Shown piece after piece: positions 7,527 to 14,249 of a stretch of DNA of 14,249 nt. The stretch covers positions 1-14,249 of the forward strand of contig CAYNVN010000146.1 of the NCBI GenBank assembly GCA_964400655.1, read 5' to 3'. How positions within the stretch are numbered: the first letter of the stretch is position 1; each line of letters starts with the position of its first letter. The translations under genes and the position numbers were made by a program. The notes under the pieces are model-generated. The model was given only the letters and a program-made list of their open reading frames with translations. It did not search any database and was not told where the DNA came from. This stretch comes from B16-G9 sp964400655 (GTDB lineage: Bacteria; Bacteroidota; Bacteroidia; Bacteroidales; F082).

Positions 7527-10500
7527 GCTAACGCCGGCGCTGTTTTCACCGATTCCCGTACAGTTTTTCAGTTCAACGGTTACCTCATCGGTACCCATAC
7601 ACCCTTTATCATCCGTAACTTCAACCGAAATATCGTGCGAACCATATCCTAAGGTCAAAGTATCAACGGTTAAGGTTTGGTCGGTATCGCCGGTTGACCA
7701 GCTATAAGCGGCACCTTCGTTACCGGCATCGAGAACAATGTACGAACCGTCCTGGGCACAAAACGAAGTATCGTTACCAAGTTCTACTACGGGCAGTGCC
7801 GCAAAATCAATTTCGATGGTATCAGCATTTGAACAACCGCTTTCGTTGGTAACTTCAACCCAAACCGTTTTAACGCCTGAACCAGCAGCTTCCTGTACGG
7901 TAATGGTTTGTGAAGTTTCACCCGTTGACCATAAATAGGCAGCACCTTCGTTACCGGCATTCAGTTCAATGGAACCTTCGCCGCAAATAACTGCATCTTC
8001 ACCGATATTTACTTCCGGTTTGGGAAGTACGTTTACGGTAACCGTATCAAACATCGACACCATGCCGTCGATAACCTCAACAATATAATCGCGGGTTTCA
8101 CCGGGTGTTAAAACAGGATTTTGTTCGACGGATGTAAAACCTTCGGGGATTGAATGCCATTGAAAGCTAAAGTTTCCGCTTCCTCCCGTTGTATTGGCAA
8201 ACAGTTGTACTTCGTTGCCCTCACAAACCTCATTTTCGGATGCAGATGCAGTAACCTCCAAATCGGTTACATTCATAATAACATGAACTTTTTTACTTGT
8301 ATTACCAAGATCGGAGATTTTAAATGTCAAATCGGTTTCATAAGTTCCCGTATTCATGTTTGTATTGTCGAAAGTTAACGTTACCATGGTTGAATCACCA
8401 ACGGCCACCGTATCTTTATCAGGATTTACATCCAGCCACGAAGCGATAAACAAGGTATAGTCTTCCACTTCACCATATTTTGTTTCTCCTTCGGGGGCCA
8501 TTGCATCATCGGGACCGGCAAGACGAATTCTCATTCTTACGTTGTCCTGATCAATTCCCTTAGGAGCATTGATGGTTCCCGTAAACAATCTGCCTTCATC
8601 ATCAGAAACAAGAGATATAACAGATTCATCAAACTCACCGTTGTTGTCCCAGTCAATCCAAACGGCACACCGGTCACCGGGATAAGGATTACCGTTTCTG
8701 ACGGAAATGGTGTAATCTTTACCGCTTCTGAGCGAAACCGGCAGATTGGTAAAATTGCTGTAATTATCGGCACCGGAGCCATTGCTCAGGTTACTCAGCT
8801 CAACACGGTGAATAAACTCATCGCCTCCGCCTTTTGCCATGGCATATTCATGTTCAGCCGTATTGCCGCTCCTGAAAAACGGTGACAAAGAATAGGTAAG
8901 ATACAAAGTACCTTTGTTTCCGATTTTCAATAATTCATCACCAACCGAATTAAGTCTCATGTTTTTAACGACCGTATCGGGTGTAAACACAGCCTGCGAC
9001 GATCCGTATTGGGTTTTAACCTCGGCCGGTACCGATTCGTTGCCCTCGCCGTAAAATGCGGTTACCTTATAAGTTACATAGGCATAATCGGGAACCGTAT
9101 CAACAAAAGTAAGATTAGTAGTTGTATCTAAAAAGGTTGTATCGCGGAAAACTTTGTAATATTTGAATCCGGTACCCTGATTGTGACTCCACGAAAGATT
9201 ACATACACCGGTTTCCTGCGACATATCGGCCGTTAAAGCGTAAGGGGCATTTACCACAATGGTAATAAACGGCGAAACATAGGTCATGGCATGGCCGCTT
9301 CTGTTATCGGTCCAGGTTGGATAAACATGACCGTTATAAGATGAAATACCAAGATAATCGCCAAAATAACCGCTTGCCATTCCGGGAATAGGCGAAGGAG
9401 TAAACGACACATCGCTCACTTTAAAGTCTTCCCATGTTTCGCCTCCGTTTGAAGAGGTGGCAACCCATGCTTCGGCCATATTAGCAGAAGCCGTATTGCG
9501 GTTATCGTAAAAAATTACACTGATAACACCGTTTGCAGGGTCAACCGAGAGCCAGGGCTGATAATGAACTTTTCCCTGTCCGATGGGGTCCTGATTTACA
9601 CGAATGGGGTCGTCCCAGGTATTACCACCATCGGTTGATCGAATCATATATACATCAATATCAGGCCCCACATTAACACCTGGAACGCCTCTGTTGGGCC
9701 AAACGATGTAAATGTTGCCGTCGTATGTTCCGCCGCTGATATCAACATCCATAACCGGGAACGAGGCGGTTCTCATATTTTGCGGAACACCATCGGCCCT
9801 GATACCATGAATATTATCGATGGCTCTGAAAGCAGGTTCAAAAGTGGCCCCACCATCGAGCGACTTACAAAAGCCTATGGCACGTTCTGTTAATGCGCCT
9901 CCGTCGTAAACGGCAAAAGCGGCATAAACCTCACCGTTAGGTCCCGACGAAAGGTTTACACCCTGACTGTGACTTCCGGCATTTACACCTGCACTTAACG
10001 GTATTTTTGCATCCCATGTTACGCCACCGTCGGTACTTCTTTTAAAAACAACTTTATTATCGTAAGGCCCGCCAAAATCTGTCCAGGCATCATAAACATA
10101 ATTTTCGTAAGGACTCCCCTGTTTTGTATCGACCCATAAATGGTTTTTATCTGCCATATCGTTAAAACCGTTTCCCGGTTTTGGGGCCACCTGTACGCGG
10201 GTCCAGTTTTGTCCCTGATCATCCGAATAAGAGACTGCCTGACCGCTGTTGGAAATAAAACCTACAAACCAGCGGCCGTTATTATCGATACAGGCTGCGG
10301 GGTCGCCACTGTTATTTCCTCCCGGTCCGTAAATACTGCCATCCCAGGTTTCGGCAAAGTCAAATGTATAAAGATAGTCGGCACCATAAGAAGGTGGTCC
10401 TGTAGGAGAAGTTGAGTTATTTGAGTTAAGGGCGATATCCTCTGCATTTCGGTCAACAAAAATGGAGTTTTCACTTTGTGTTGAAGAGCCTTCGTCAACT

Positions 10501-10772
10501 ACGGGAACATCGGGTGAGTTTTCGGTAATTGAAGCATGAGCCCTAATTTCGCTACCGGTATAAACGGCCGGAGCAACTTTTACATCGGGATTTCCCATAA
10601 CAAGGCCTTCGGCAATAAGTTTACGCCAATAGCCCTGGTTATCAATTTTCCAATTAATTTGTGCACGTCGCTCTCTTTTGTTAAGTTTTTGTGTATCACT
10701 GATTACACCGGTTACCGTAAGTACGGCAAAACCAAGCACAACAAAAAAGAGTAAAAATCTAATTTTTTTCAT
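7284..10772 (-). CDS. Large secreted modular protein: Asp-box (BNR) propeller-like domain, Fn3-like, GEVED, SprB/PKD-like repeats, T9SS sorting domain
   Basis: This 1162-residue protein appears to be exported by Sec and then by the type IX system, to be released or anchored at the cell surface. Residues 1-25 are a signal peptide. Residues 30-125 form a polar N-terminal region. Five Asp boxes of the SxDxGxxW type occur at 183-190, 246-253, 304-311, 379-386 and 440-447 (the first and last imperfect), suggesting a beta-propeller over about 130-505. Residues 508-588 look like an Fn3 domain and 655-777 a GEVED domain ending in YGEVEDYTLFI. A domain at about 838-915 and two related repeats at 919-990 and 994-1067 resemble SprB/PKD-like adhesion modules. 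The end (1083-1162) has the T9SS features VEVYPNPNNG and a final basic KKVVVR. No sialidase RIP/catalytic motif is visible, so enzymatic activity and substrate are unknown. It begins 76 bases after buk, with a weak promoter candidate (TTTATTTG, 10798-10805), and ends at a strong terminator. Confidence 0.9.
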   Translation of the reverse strand: MKKIRFLLFFVVLGFAVLTVTGVISDTQKLNKRERRAQINWKIDNQGYWRKLIAEGLVMGNPDVKVAPAVYTGSEIRAHASITENSPDVPVVDEGSSTQSENSIFVDRNAEDIALNSNNSTSPTGPPSYGADYLYTFDFAETWDGSIYGPGGNNSGDPAACIDNNGRWFVGFISNSGQAVSYSDDQGQNWTRVQVAPKPGNGFNDMADKNHLWVDTKQGSPYENYVYDAWTDFGGPYDNKVVFKRSTDGGVTWDAKIPLSAGVNAGSHSQGVNLSSGPNGEVYAAFAVYDGGALTERAIGFCKSLDGGATFEPAFRAIDNIHGIRADGVPQNMRTASFPVMDVDISGGTYDGNIYIVWPNRGVPGVNVGPDIDVYMIRSTDGGNTWDDPIRVNQDPIGQGKVHYQPWLSVDPANGVISVIFYDNRNTASANMAEAWVATSSNGGETWEDFKVSDVSFTPSPIPGMASGYFGDYLGISSYNGHVYPTWTDNRSGHAMTYVSPFITIVVNAPYALTADMSQETGVCNLSWSHNQGTGFKYYKVFRDTTFLDTTTNLTFVDTVPDYAYVTYKVTAFYGEGNESVPAEVKTQYGSSQAVFTPDTVVKNMRLNSVGDELLKIGNKGTLYLTYSLSPFFRSGNTAEHEYAMAKGGGDEFIHRVELSNLSNGSGADNYSNFTNLPVSLRSGKDYTISVRNGNPYPGDRCAVWIDWDNNGEFDESVISLVSDDEGRLFTGTINAPKGIDQDNVRMRIRLAGPDDAMAPEGETKYGEVEDYTLFIASWLDVNPDKDTVAVGDSTMVTLTFDNTNMNTGTYETDLTFKISDLGNTSKKVHVIMNVTDLEVTASASENEVCEGNEVQLFANTTGGSGNFSFQWHSIPEGFTSVEQNPVLTPGETRDYIVEVIDGMVSMFDTVTVNVLPKPEVNIGEDAVICGEGSIELNAGNEGAAYLWSTGETSQTITVQEAAGSGVKTVWVEVTNESGCSNADTIEIDFAALPVVELGNDTSFCAQDGSYIVLDAGNEGAAYSWSTGDTDQTLTVDTLTLGYGSHDISVEVTDDKGCMGTDEVTVELKNCTGIGENSAGVSVEVYPNPNNGIFTLELNSLHSDKVNIKIVSINGSVVFEQNNVTVNGNHRQSINLNGFSKGVYNIFVSGDDYKLYKKVVVR
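7572..8018 (-). repeat. Two tandem SprB/PKD-like domain repeats (within the secreted protein)
   Basis: Two units of about 72-74 residues (nt 7803-8018 and 7572-7793) share a plan: PxVxxGxD, a Cys, an AGNEGAAY-WSTG core, TxTV, VEVT and then GC. The AGNEGAAY core is identical in both. A 19-base stretch is identical at the DNA level (7711-7729 and 7942-7960), which suggests a fairly recent duplication or conversion. Confidence 0.8.
8442..8819 (-). other. GEVED domain (within the secreted protein)
   Basis: Residues 652-777 carry the calcium-site-like run CAVWIDWDNNGEFDE, then VRMRIRLAG and the name-giving GEVEDYTLFI. This domain is common in secreted Bacteroidota proteins. Its exact role is not established here. 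Confidence 0.85.
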
Positions 10773-10848
10773 ATTAAAATATAAGGTTTTGGTTTCTCAA
10801 ATAAAATGACAATTTGTTTTCTATTATGGTTGTAATACAAAAAACAGA

Positions 10849-11925
10849 TTAATCGTAAACCCGCGCAACGGTTTCTCCCTTTACCACTCTAAGAGCATTC
10901 ATTGCCAGCGCTTTCATCTCATCCTCACCCGGATAAACATGCACAGGGGCAATGCGATGAACATGAGAGATTATTTGATTGATAAAATATTTATCGTAAG
11001 CAATTCCTCCGGTAATTAAAATACCATCTACGTTACACCCTAAAACGGTTGCCATGGCACCCACCTCCTTGGCCACCTGATAGGCCATGGCATCGTAAAT
11101 AAGTTTGGCCTCTTCATCTCCGGCAGCGGCCCGTTTTTCGACTTCATAAGCACTGTTGGTACCCAGATAGGCAACCAATCCTCCTTTACCGGTAATCATT
11201 TTAAGTATTTCCTTTTCGGTATATTTACCACTAAAGCATAAGCGCACCAAATCGCCCACAGGCAATGTTCCGCTTCTTTCGGGTGAGAAAGGCCCGTCGC
11301 CGTCCAGTCCCTGATTTACATCAACCACCCGGCCTTTTTTGTGGGCACCAACGGTAATACCTCCGCCAAGATGAACCACAACAAGGTTCAGCTCTTCGTA
11401 CTTTCGCATAATGGATTTAGCATGCTGGCGGGCAACTGCCTTTTGATTAAGTGCATGAAAAATTGAACGGCGGGGCAACAACGGATGACCCGAAATACGG
11501 GCAATTTCTTCCAGTTCGTCAACAACCACCGGGTTAACAATGTATGCTTTTGCATCGGGCAGCGATTTGGCAATATCCCAGGCAATCAGTCCGCCAAGGT
11601 TGGAAGCATGTTCGCCGTAAACACATTCGCGCAAGTCGTGAATCATCTTTTCATTTACGGCGATAACACCCGACTCAACCGGTTTGATTAGTCCGCCACG
11701 CCCCATCACCACACGAATAAGGTCTATTCTGATTTCGGCATCTTCAAGCTCTTTTAAAATCAAATCTTTACGAAACTGAAACTGGTCGGTAATACGGTCG
11801 TACTTTTCAATTTCCTCTTTTGTATGCCGGATGGTTTGAATAAATACGGGATTGGTTCCAATATAGACGGCTATTTTGGTGGAGGTTGAACCCGGATTGA
11901 TGGCTAATATTCGTATCTCTTCCAT
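10849..11925 (-). CDS. buk: Butyrate kinase (acyl-acid kinase)
   Basis: Buk transfers phosphate from butyryl-phosphate to ADP, giving butyrate and ATP. It belongs to the acetate/butyrate kinase (ASKHA) superfamily. At 358 residues it has the butyrate-kinase length, shorter than the roughly 400 of acetate kinase. Visible motifs are NPGSTSTK (10-17, nucleotide-binding), HLGGGI (185-190), the butyrate-kinase run GDGPFSPERSGTLP (209-222), GTNS (255-258), GGIAYD (306-311) and YPGEDEM (331-337). The ATG at 11925 lies 15 bases after the ptb stop, so the two genes form one transcript and one pathway. Branched-chain or other short acyl phosphates are possible substrates, since enzymes of this family vary in chain preference. 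No clear terminator follows, so transcription may run into the large secreted-protein gene. Confidence 0.95.
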   Translation of the reverse strand: MEEIRILAINPGSTSTKIAVYIGTNPVFIQTIRHTKEEIEKYDRITDQFQFRKDLILKELEDAEIRIDLIRVVMGRGGLIKPVESGVIAVNEKMIHDLRECVYGEHASNLGGLIAWDIAKSLPDAKAYIVNPVVVDELEEIARISGHPLLPRRSIFHALNQKAVARQHAKSIMRKYEELNLVVVHLGGGITVGAHKKGRVVDVNQGLDGDGPFSPERSGTLPVGDLVRLCFSGKYTEKEILKMITGKGGLVAYLGTNSAYEVEKRAAAGDEEAKLIYDAMAYQVAKEVGAMATVLGCNVDGILITGGIAYDKYFINQIISHVHRIAPVHVYPGEDEMKALAMNALRVVKGETVARVYD

Positions 11926-11940
11926 TTTATTGTCTGTAAG

Positions 11941-12843
11941 TTAATGTGCCGAAAGTGCTGCCAAAGCAATGGAATAGAGTTTGGTTTTTATGGTGTCGCC
12001 TCTTGACGACAGTACTGCCGGCACTTTGGCTCCCACCACCATAGCCCCCAGCTCGCTTTTGGCCAGTTTGGTGTTGGCTTTATAAAAAACATTTCCCGAT
12101 TCGATATTGGGAAACACCAAACAGTCGGCATCTCCGGCAACATGGCCTTTCAGTTTCTTTATTTCGGCACTCTCTTTGTCGATGGCAACATCCAGTGCAA
12201 GGGGACCGTCAACACAGGCTCCTTTAATCTGGCCGCGGTCGGCCATTTTTGCAATAAGTGCGGCATCCACACAGGCGGGCATTTTTGGTGACACCTGCTC
12301 GGTGGCAGCCAGTACCGCCACTTTGGGTTTTTCAATGCCAAGGGCTTTTGCGGTTGCAATCAGGTAATTTGTAATGGCTATTTTTTCTTTCAGTTCGGGT
12401 GCAGGGATGATGGCCACATCGCCAAAAATCAGTAATTTATGGTAGTTTGTATTTTCCATTACCGTAACATGGCTCAGTACGGCCCCGGGAGGCATCAGCC
12501 CTTTTTCTTTATGCAGGATGGCCCGCATATATTTATCGGTGCTTACCAGCCCTTTCATCAGCAAATTTCCGCGACCTTCATTGATTAGTGCTACCGCTTT
12601 ATTTGCAGCTCCCGTTTCGTCGGGTTCGTGAACAATGTCAAATTTGGAGATATCAATTCCTTCGTTTTTACAAACCGAAGCAATCTCCTCTTTATCGCCA
12701 ACCAAAGTGGCATCAACAAGTCCTAAATCAACGGCTTTGTTAACAGCTCCTATGGTGTGCGAATCGTTGGCATACGCTGCTACCAGCCGTTTGCTTTCGC
12801 GCAACCGGAGCACTTCAAACATATCGTCTAATTTGGTAATCAT
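11941..12843 (-). CDS. ptb: Phosphate butyryltransferase (phosphotransbutyrylase)
   Basis: Ptb converts butyryl-CoA plus phosphate into butyryl-phosphate and CoA, the step before Buk in energy-yielding acid formation in the cytoplasm. The 300-residue length fits the phosphate acetyl/butyryltransferase family. Recognisable segments are LLMKGLVSTDKYM (94-106), AATEQVSPKMP (179-189), VDGPLALDVA (211-220), AGDADCLVFPNIESGN (236-251) and SRGD (280-283). The ATG at 12843 is 8 bases after the stop of the M64 protease gene, with A-rich spacing (CCAAAAAG), and buk follows 15 bases after its stop. Tight linkage to buk makes the butyryl (or related short-chain acyl) assignment better than acetyl. The actual acyl substrate remains inferred. 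Confidence 0.95.
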   Translation of the reverse strand: MITKLDDMFEVLRLRESKRLVAAYANDSHTIGAVNKAVDLGLVDATLVGDKEEIASVCKNEGIDISKFDIVHEPDETGAANKAVALINEGRGNLLMKGLVSTDKYMRAILHKEKGLMPPGAVLSHVTVMENTNYHKLLIFGDVAIIPAPELKEKIAITNYLIATAKALGIEKPKVAVLAATEQVSPKMPACVDAALIAKMADRGQIKGACVDGPLALDVAIDKESAEIKKLKGHVAGDADCLVFPNIESGNVFYKANTKLAKSELGAMVVGAKVPAVLSSRGDTIKTKLYSIALAALSAH

Positions 12844-12851
12844 CTTTTTGG

Positions 12852-14117
12852 TTAATTTGAATAAAAGTCAATCATTTTTTGAATGGCATCCCGGCAAACA
12901 GGGCAAAAATCATTACCGGCAAAGCTTCTCATCATACAATCGTGAACCGGACGATAAACGCCTTTGCCCACATAACCTGCTCCCTCGAAAGCTCCCACCA
13001 CATGATAATATTTTTCAATGTCAGGCGTAGGAACGGGAACGGTGTCGTTAACCATGTTTTTCCATTTCTTATCAAAATGCTTTAAGGTTGTAAGGTTGGG
13101 CTCCCAGGGTTCAATTTTAAAATTGTACATATCGCCGTACGTATTGTCGTATCCGTACTCATCACCCAGTCCGGCAAAGCCGTGCCCAAACTCATGAATT
13201 AAAATTTGTGCCGATTTAGCGTTGCTGTTTACACTTACGTTATAGTAATTGTAAATGGCTCCTCCCCCGTATTTTTTGCTGTTTACCAAAATGTATATTT
13301 GATCGTAAGGAGCATTGGCTGCCAAATCGCGAACGCTTTTCTCATCCATGGTCATCAAATAGCGTTCGCTGTTAAAGGTATAGTATCCGCTGTTTAAAAT
13401 GGTCGATCTCCACACATTATCTTTGGGGATATCGGTTCCCCGGTTTTTTGAAGGAGCCCATACAGCCCGTATGTTAAACTTGTTTTTGTTGGAGGAATAG
13501 GGAGCAAATTTGAAAAAGTCGGTTTTAAACTTTTCACAATCGGCAATAAACAATCCCATTTCCTCTTTGGTATAACCTTCGGGAAGGATAACAACATCCA
13601 CTCTTTCGGAAGGGTTTCCGGTTACATGCACATCAAACGAGGGGTATTGCAACCTTCTGTCTTTTTTTATAAAGTAGTTTTCCGGGTCAACACGATAGCC
13701 GAACATTTTTTTCCATTTTCCCTTCCATGTACGTTTGAAAATCTCCACATCCACCGGTTTTTTAGGAAAGGGAAAGACAACGGTTTCCGAAAATGTCCTC
13801 CAAACGGTATCCGCCTCTTTGGTGGTTTGCCATTCGTAAAACAGAGTGGAGTATCCGCGTGAATAAAGCAATTGCCGGCTGCCGGCATCGTAAACCTTAA
13901 AGTAATAATTTCCGTATTCAAAAGTATCGATCAGGTTGGTATGAGAGCCGCCCCAAAAGGGTTCTTCCAGTAGTTCGTCAAACGAATAAATCTCTTTTTC
14001 ACGGTTGCCGTTATGGTAATAATCCAACCGTAAGGTTTTATTTTCAAACCATTTATCGAACTGTGCATAACCTGCTATTGATGACAATAACAAGATAAAT
14101 AAAATTACCTTTTTCAT
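12852..14117 (-). CDS. Secreted M64-family (IgA peptidase-like) zinc metallopeptidase
   Basis: The 421-residue protein starts with a signal peptide (MKKVILFILLLSSIAGYA, likely cut near residue 18), so it acts outside the cytoplasm. No T9SS sorting domain is visible at its end. Residues 19 to about 160 look like the N-terminal M64 accessory domain. The catalytic part begins near SERVDVVILPEGYT (170-183) and holds the zinc motif HEFGHGFAGLGDEY (308-321), with His308, Glu309 and His312 and a downstream Asp319 that may be the third ligand. Near the end are Cys394, Cys405 and Cys408 (CMMRSFAGNDFCPVCRD), typical of the family. The family is named for IgA cleavage by a Clostridium enzyme, but Bacteroidota members are common and their substrates are mostly unknown. 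The gene opens an operon with ptb 8 bases downstream, and a -7 box lies 28 bases upstream of its ATG. Confidence 0.92.
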   Translation of the reverse strand: MKKVILFILLLSSIAGYAQFDKWFENKTLRLDYYHNGNREKEIYSFDELLEEPFWGGSHTNLIDTFEYGNYYFKVYDAGSRQLLYSRGYSTLFYEWQTTKEADTVWRTFSETVVFPFPKKPVDVEIFKRTWKGKWKKMFGYRVDPENYFIKKDRRLQYPSFDVHVTGNPSERVDVVILPEGYTKEEMGLFIADCEKFKTDFFKFAPYSSNKNKFNIRAVWAPSKNRGTDIPKDNVWRSTILNSGYYTFNSERYLMTMDEKSVRDLAANAPYDQIYILVNSKKYGGGAIYNYYNVSVNSNAKSAQILIHEFGHGFAGLGDEYGYDNTYGDMYNFKIEPWEPNLTTLKHFDKKWKNMVNDTVPVPTPDIEKYYHVVGAFEGAGYVGKGVYRPVHDCMMRSFAGNDFCPVCRDAIQKMIDFYSN

Positions 14118-14145
14118 CCCTTAATTTAAGCTGTTAATTGATTTG

Positions 14146-14153
14146 CAAAGGTA
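14146..14153 (-). promoter_or_regulatory. -7 promoter element for the M64-ptb-buk operon
   Basis: The minus strand reads TACCTTTG, the same octamer as the -7 boxes of pgi and rhlE, 28 bases before the M64 ATG. The -33 region is not clear. The remaining bases to 14249 show no gene that I can support. Confidence 0.6.
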
Positions 14154-14249
14154 CAATAATTTGGGTAAGTGATTTACTGAAAAGGGGTAAGGGGGAGTCA
14201 ATATTTTAAAGAATCATTAATGGCTAAAACCATTTGATACTTCGTTAAT

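Noticed and set aside
7284..10772. Calling the large secreted protein an exo-alpha-sialidase
   Set aside because: Asp boxes occur in many non-sialidase propellers, and I see no RIP motif or arginine triad.
10849..11925. Acetate kinase instead of butyrate kinase
   Set aside because: The length (358), the GDGPFSPERSGTLP run and the ptb neighbour fit butyrate kinase better.
12635..13030. 131-codon open frame on the plus strand
   Set aside because: It is antisense across the ptb / M64 junction and has no family-like features.
14219..14234. Small hairpin AATGG-ctaaaa-CCATT at the window end
   Set aside because: Five base pairs in A/T-rich DNA without a T-tract is not enough to support a feature.

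Overview
This window is chromosomal sequence from a member of the Bacteroidota, most likely a Bacteroidales/Marinilabiliales-type anaerobe or facultative anaerobe. Three signs point there. The octamer TACCTTTG, which fits the Bacteroidota -7 promoter consensus TAnnTTTG, occurs identically upstream of three genes. A large secreted protein ends in a type IX secretion (T9SS) sorting domain and carries GEVED and SprB-like modules. The gene starts have A-rich leaders instead of Shine-Dalgarno sequences. Genus-level placement cannot be made from the sequence alone.

Layout from left to right. (1) Positions 2-1183, plus strand: the 3' part of a FadL/OmpP1-type outer-membrane transporter, ending at a bidirectional terminator (about 1204-1239). 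(2) 1263-1643, minus: a one-iron superoxide reductase. (3) 1644-1872: a divergent intergenic region with promoters in both directions. (4) 1873-3222, plus: glucose-6-phosphate isomerase (pgi), converging on (5) 3250-4503, minus: an RhlE-type DEAD-box RNA helicase. (6) 4613-7204, minus: a sixA-ppk1 pair (histidine phosphatase and polyphosphate kinase). A strong terminator hairpin sits only 13 bases upstream of the sixA ATG. (7) 7284-10772, minus: a 1162-residue secreted modular protein with five Asp boxes, an Fn3-like domain, a GEVED domain, tandem SprB/PKD-like repeats and a T9SS C-terminal domain. (8) 10849-14117, minus: a tightly spaced set of M64 (IgA-peptidase family) metalloprotease, phosphate butyryltransferase (ptb) and butyrate kinase (buk).

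The genes fall into recognisable functions. Ptb and Buk form the terminal acyl-CoA to acyl-phosphate to acid plus ATP module of fermentation. The M64 protease is encoded 8 bases upstream of ptb, which suggests, without proving, co-transcription with protein or amino-acid fermentation. SixA and Ppk1 are phosphate-metabolism enzymes. Superoxide reductase is typical of anaerobes exposed to oxygen. Pgi and the RNA helicase are housekeeping genes.

I see no mobile element, CRISPR array, tRNA, rRNA, phage or defence system. No stretch longer than about 230 bases lacks a gene. I do not see a clearly new biological system. The most notable points are the protease-ptb-buk operon, the hairpin placed just before sixA, the Asp-box protein that lacks a recognisable sialidase active-site motif, and the altered first-shell motif of the superoxide reductase.
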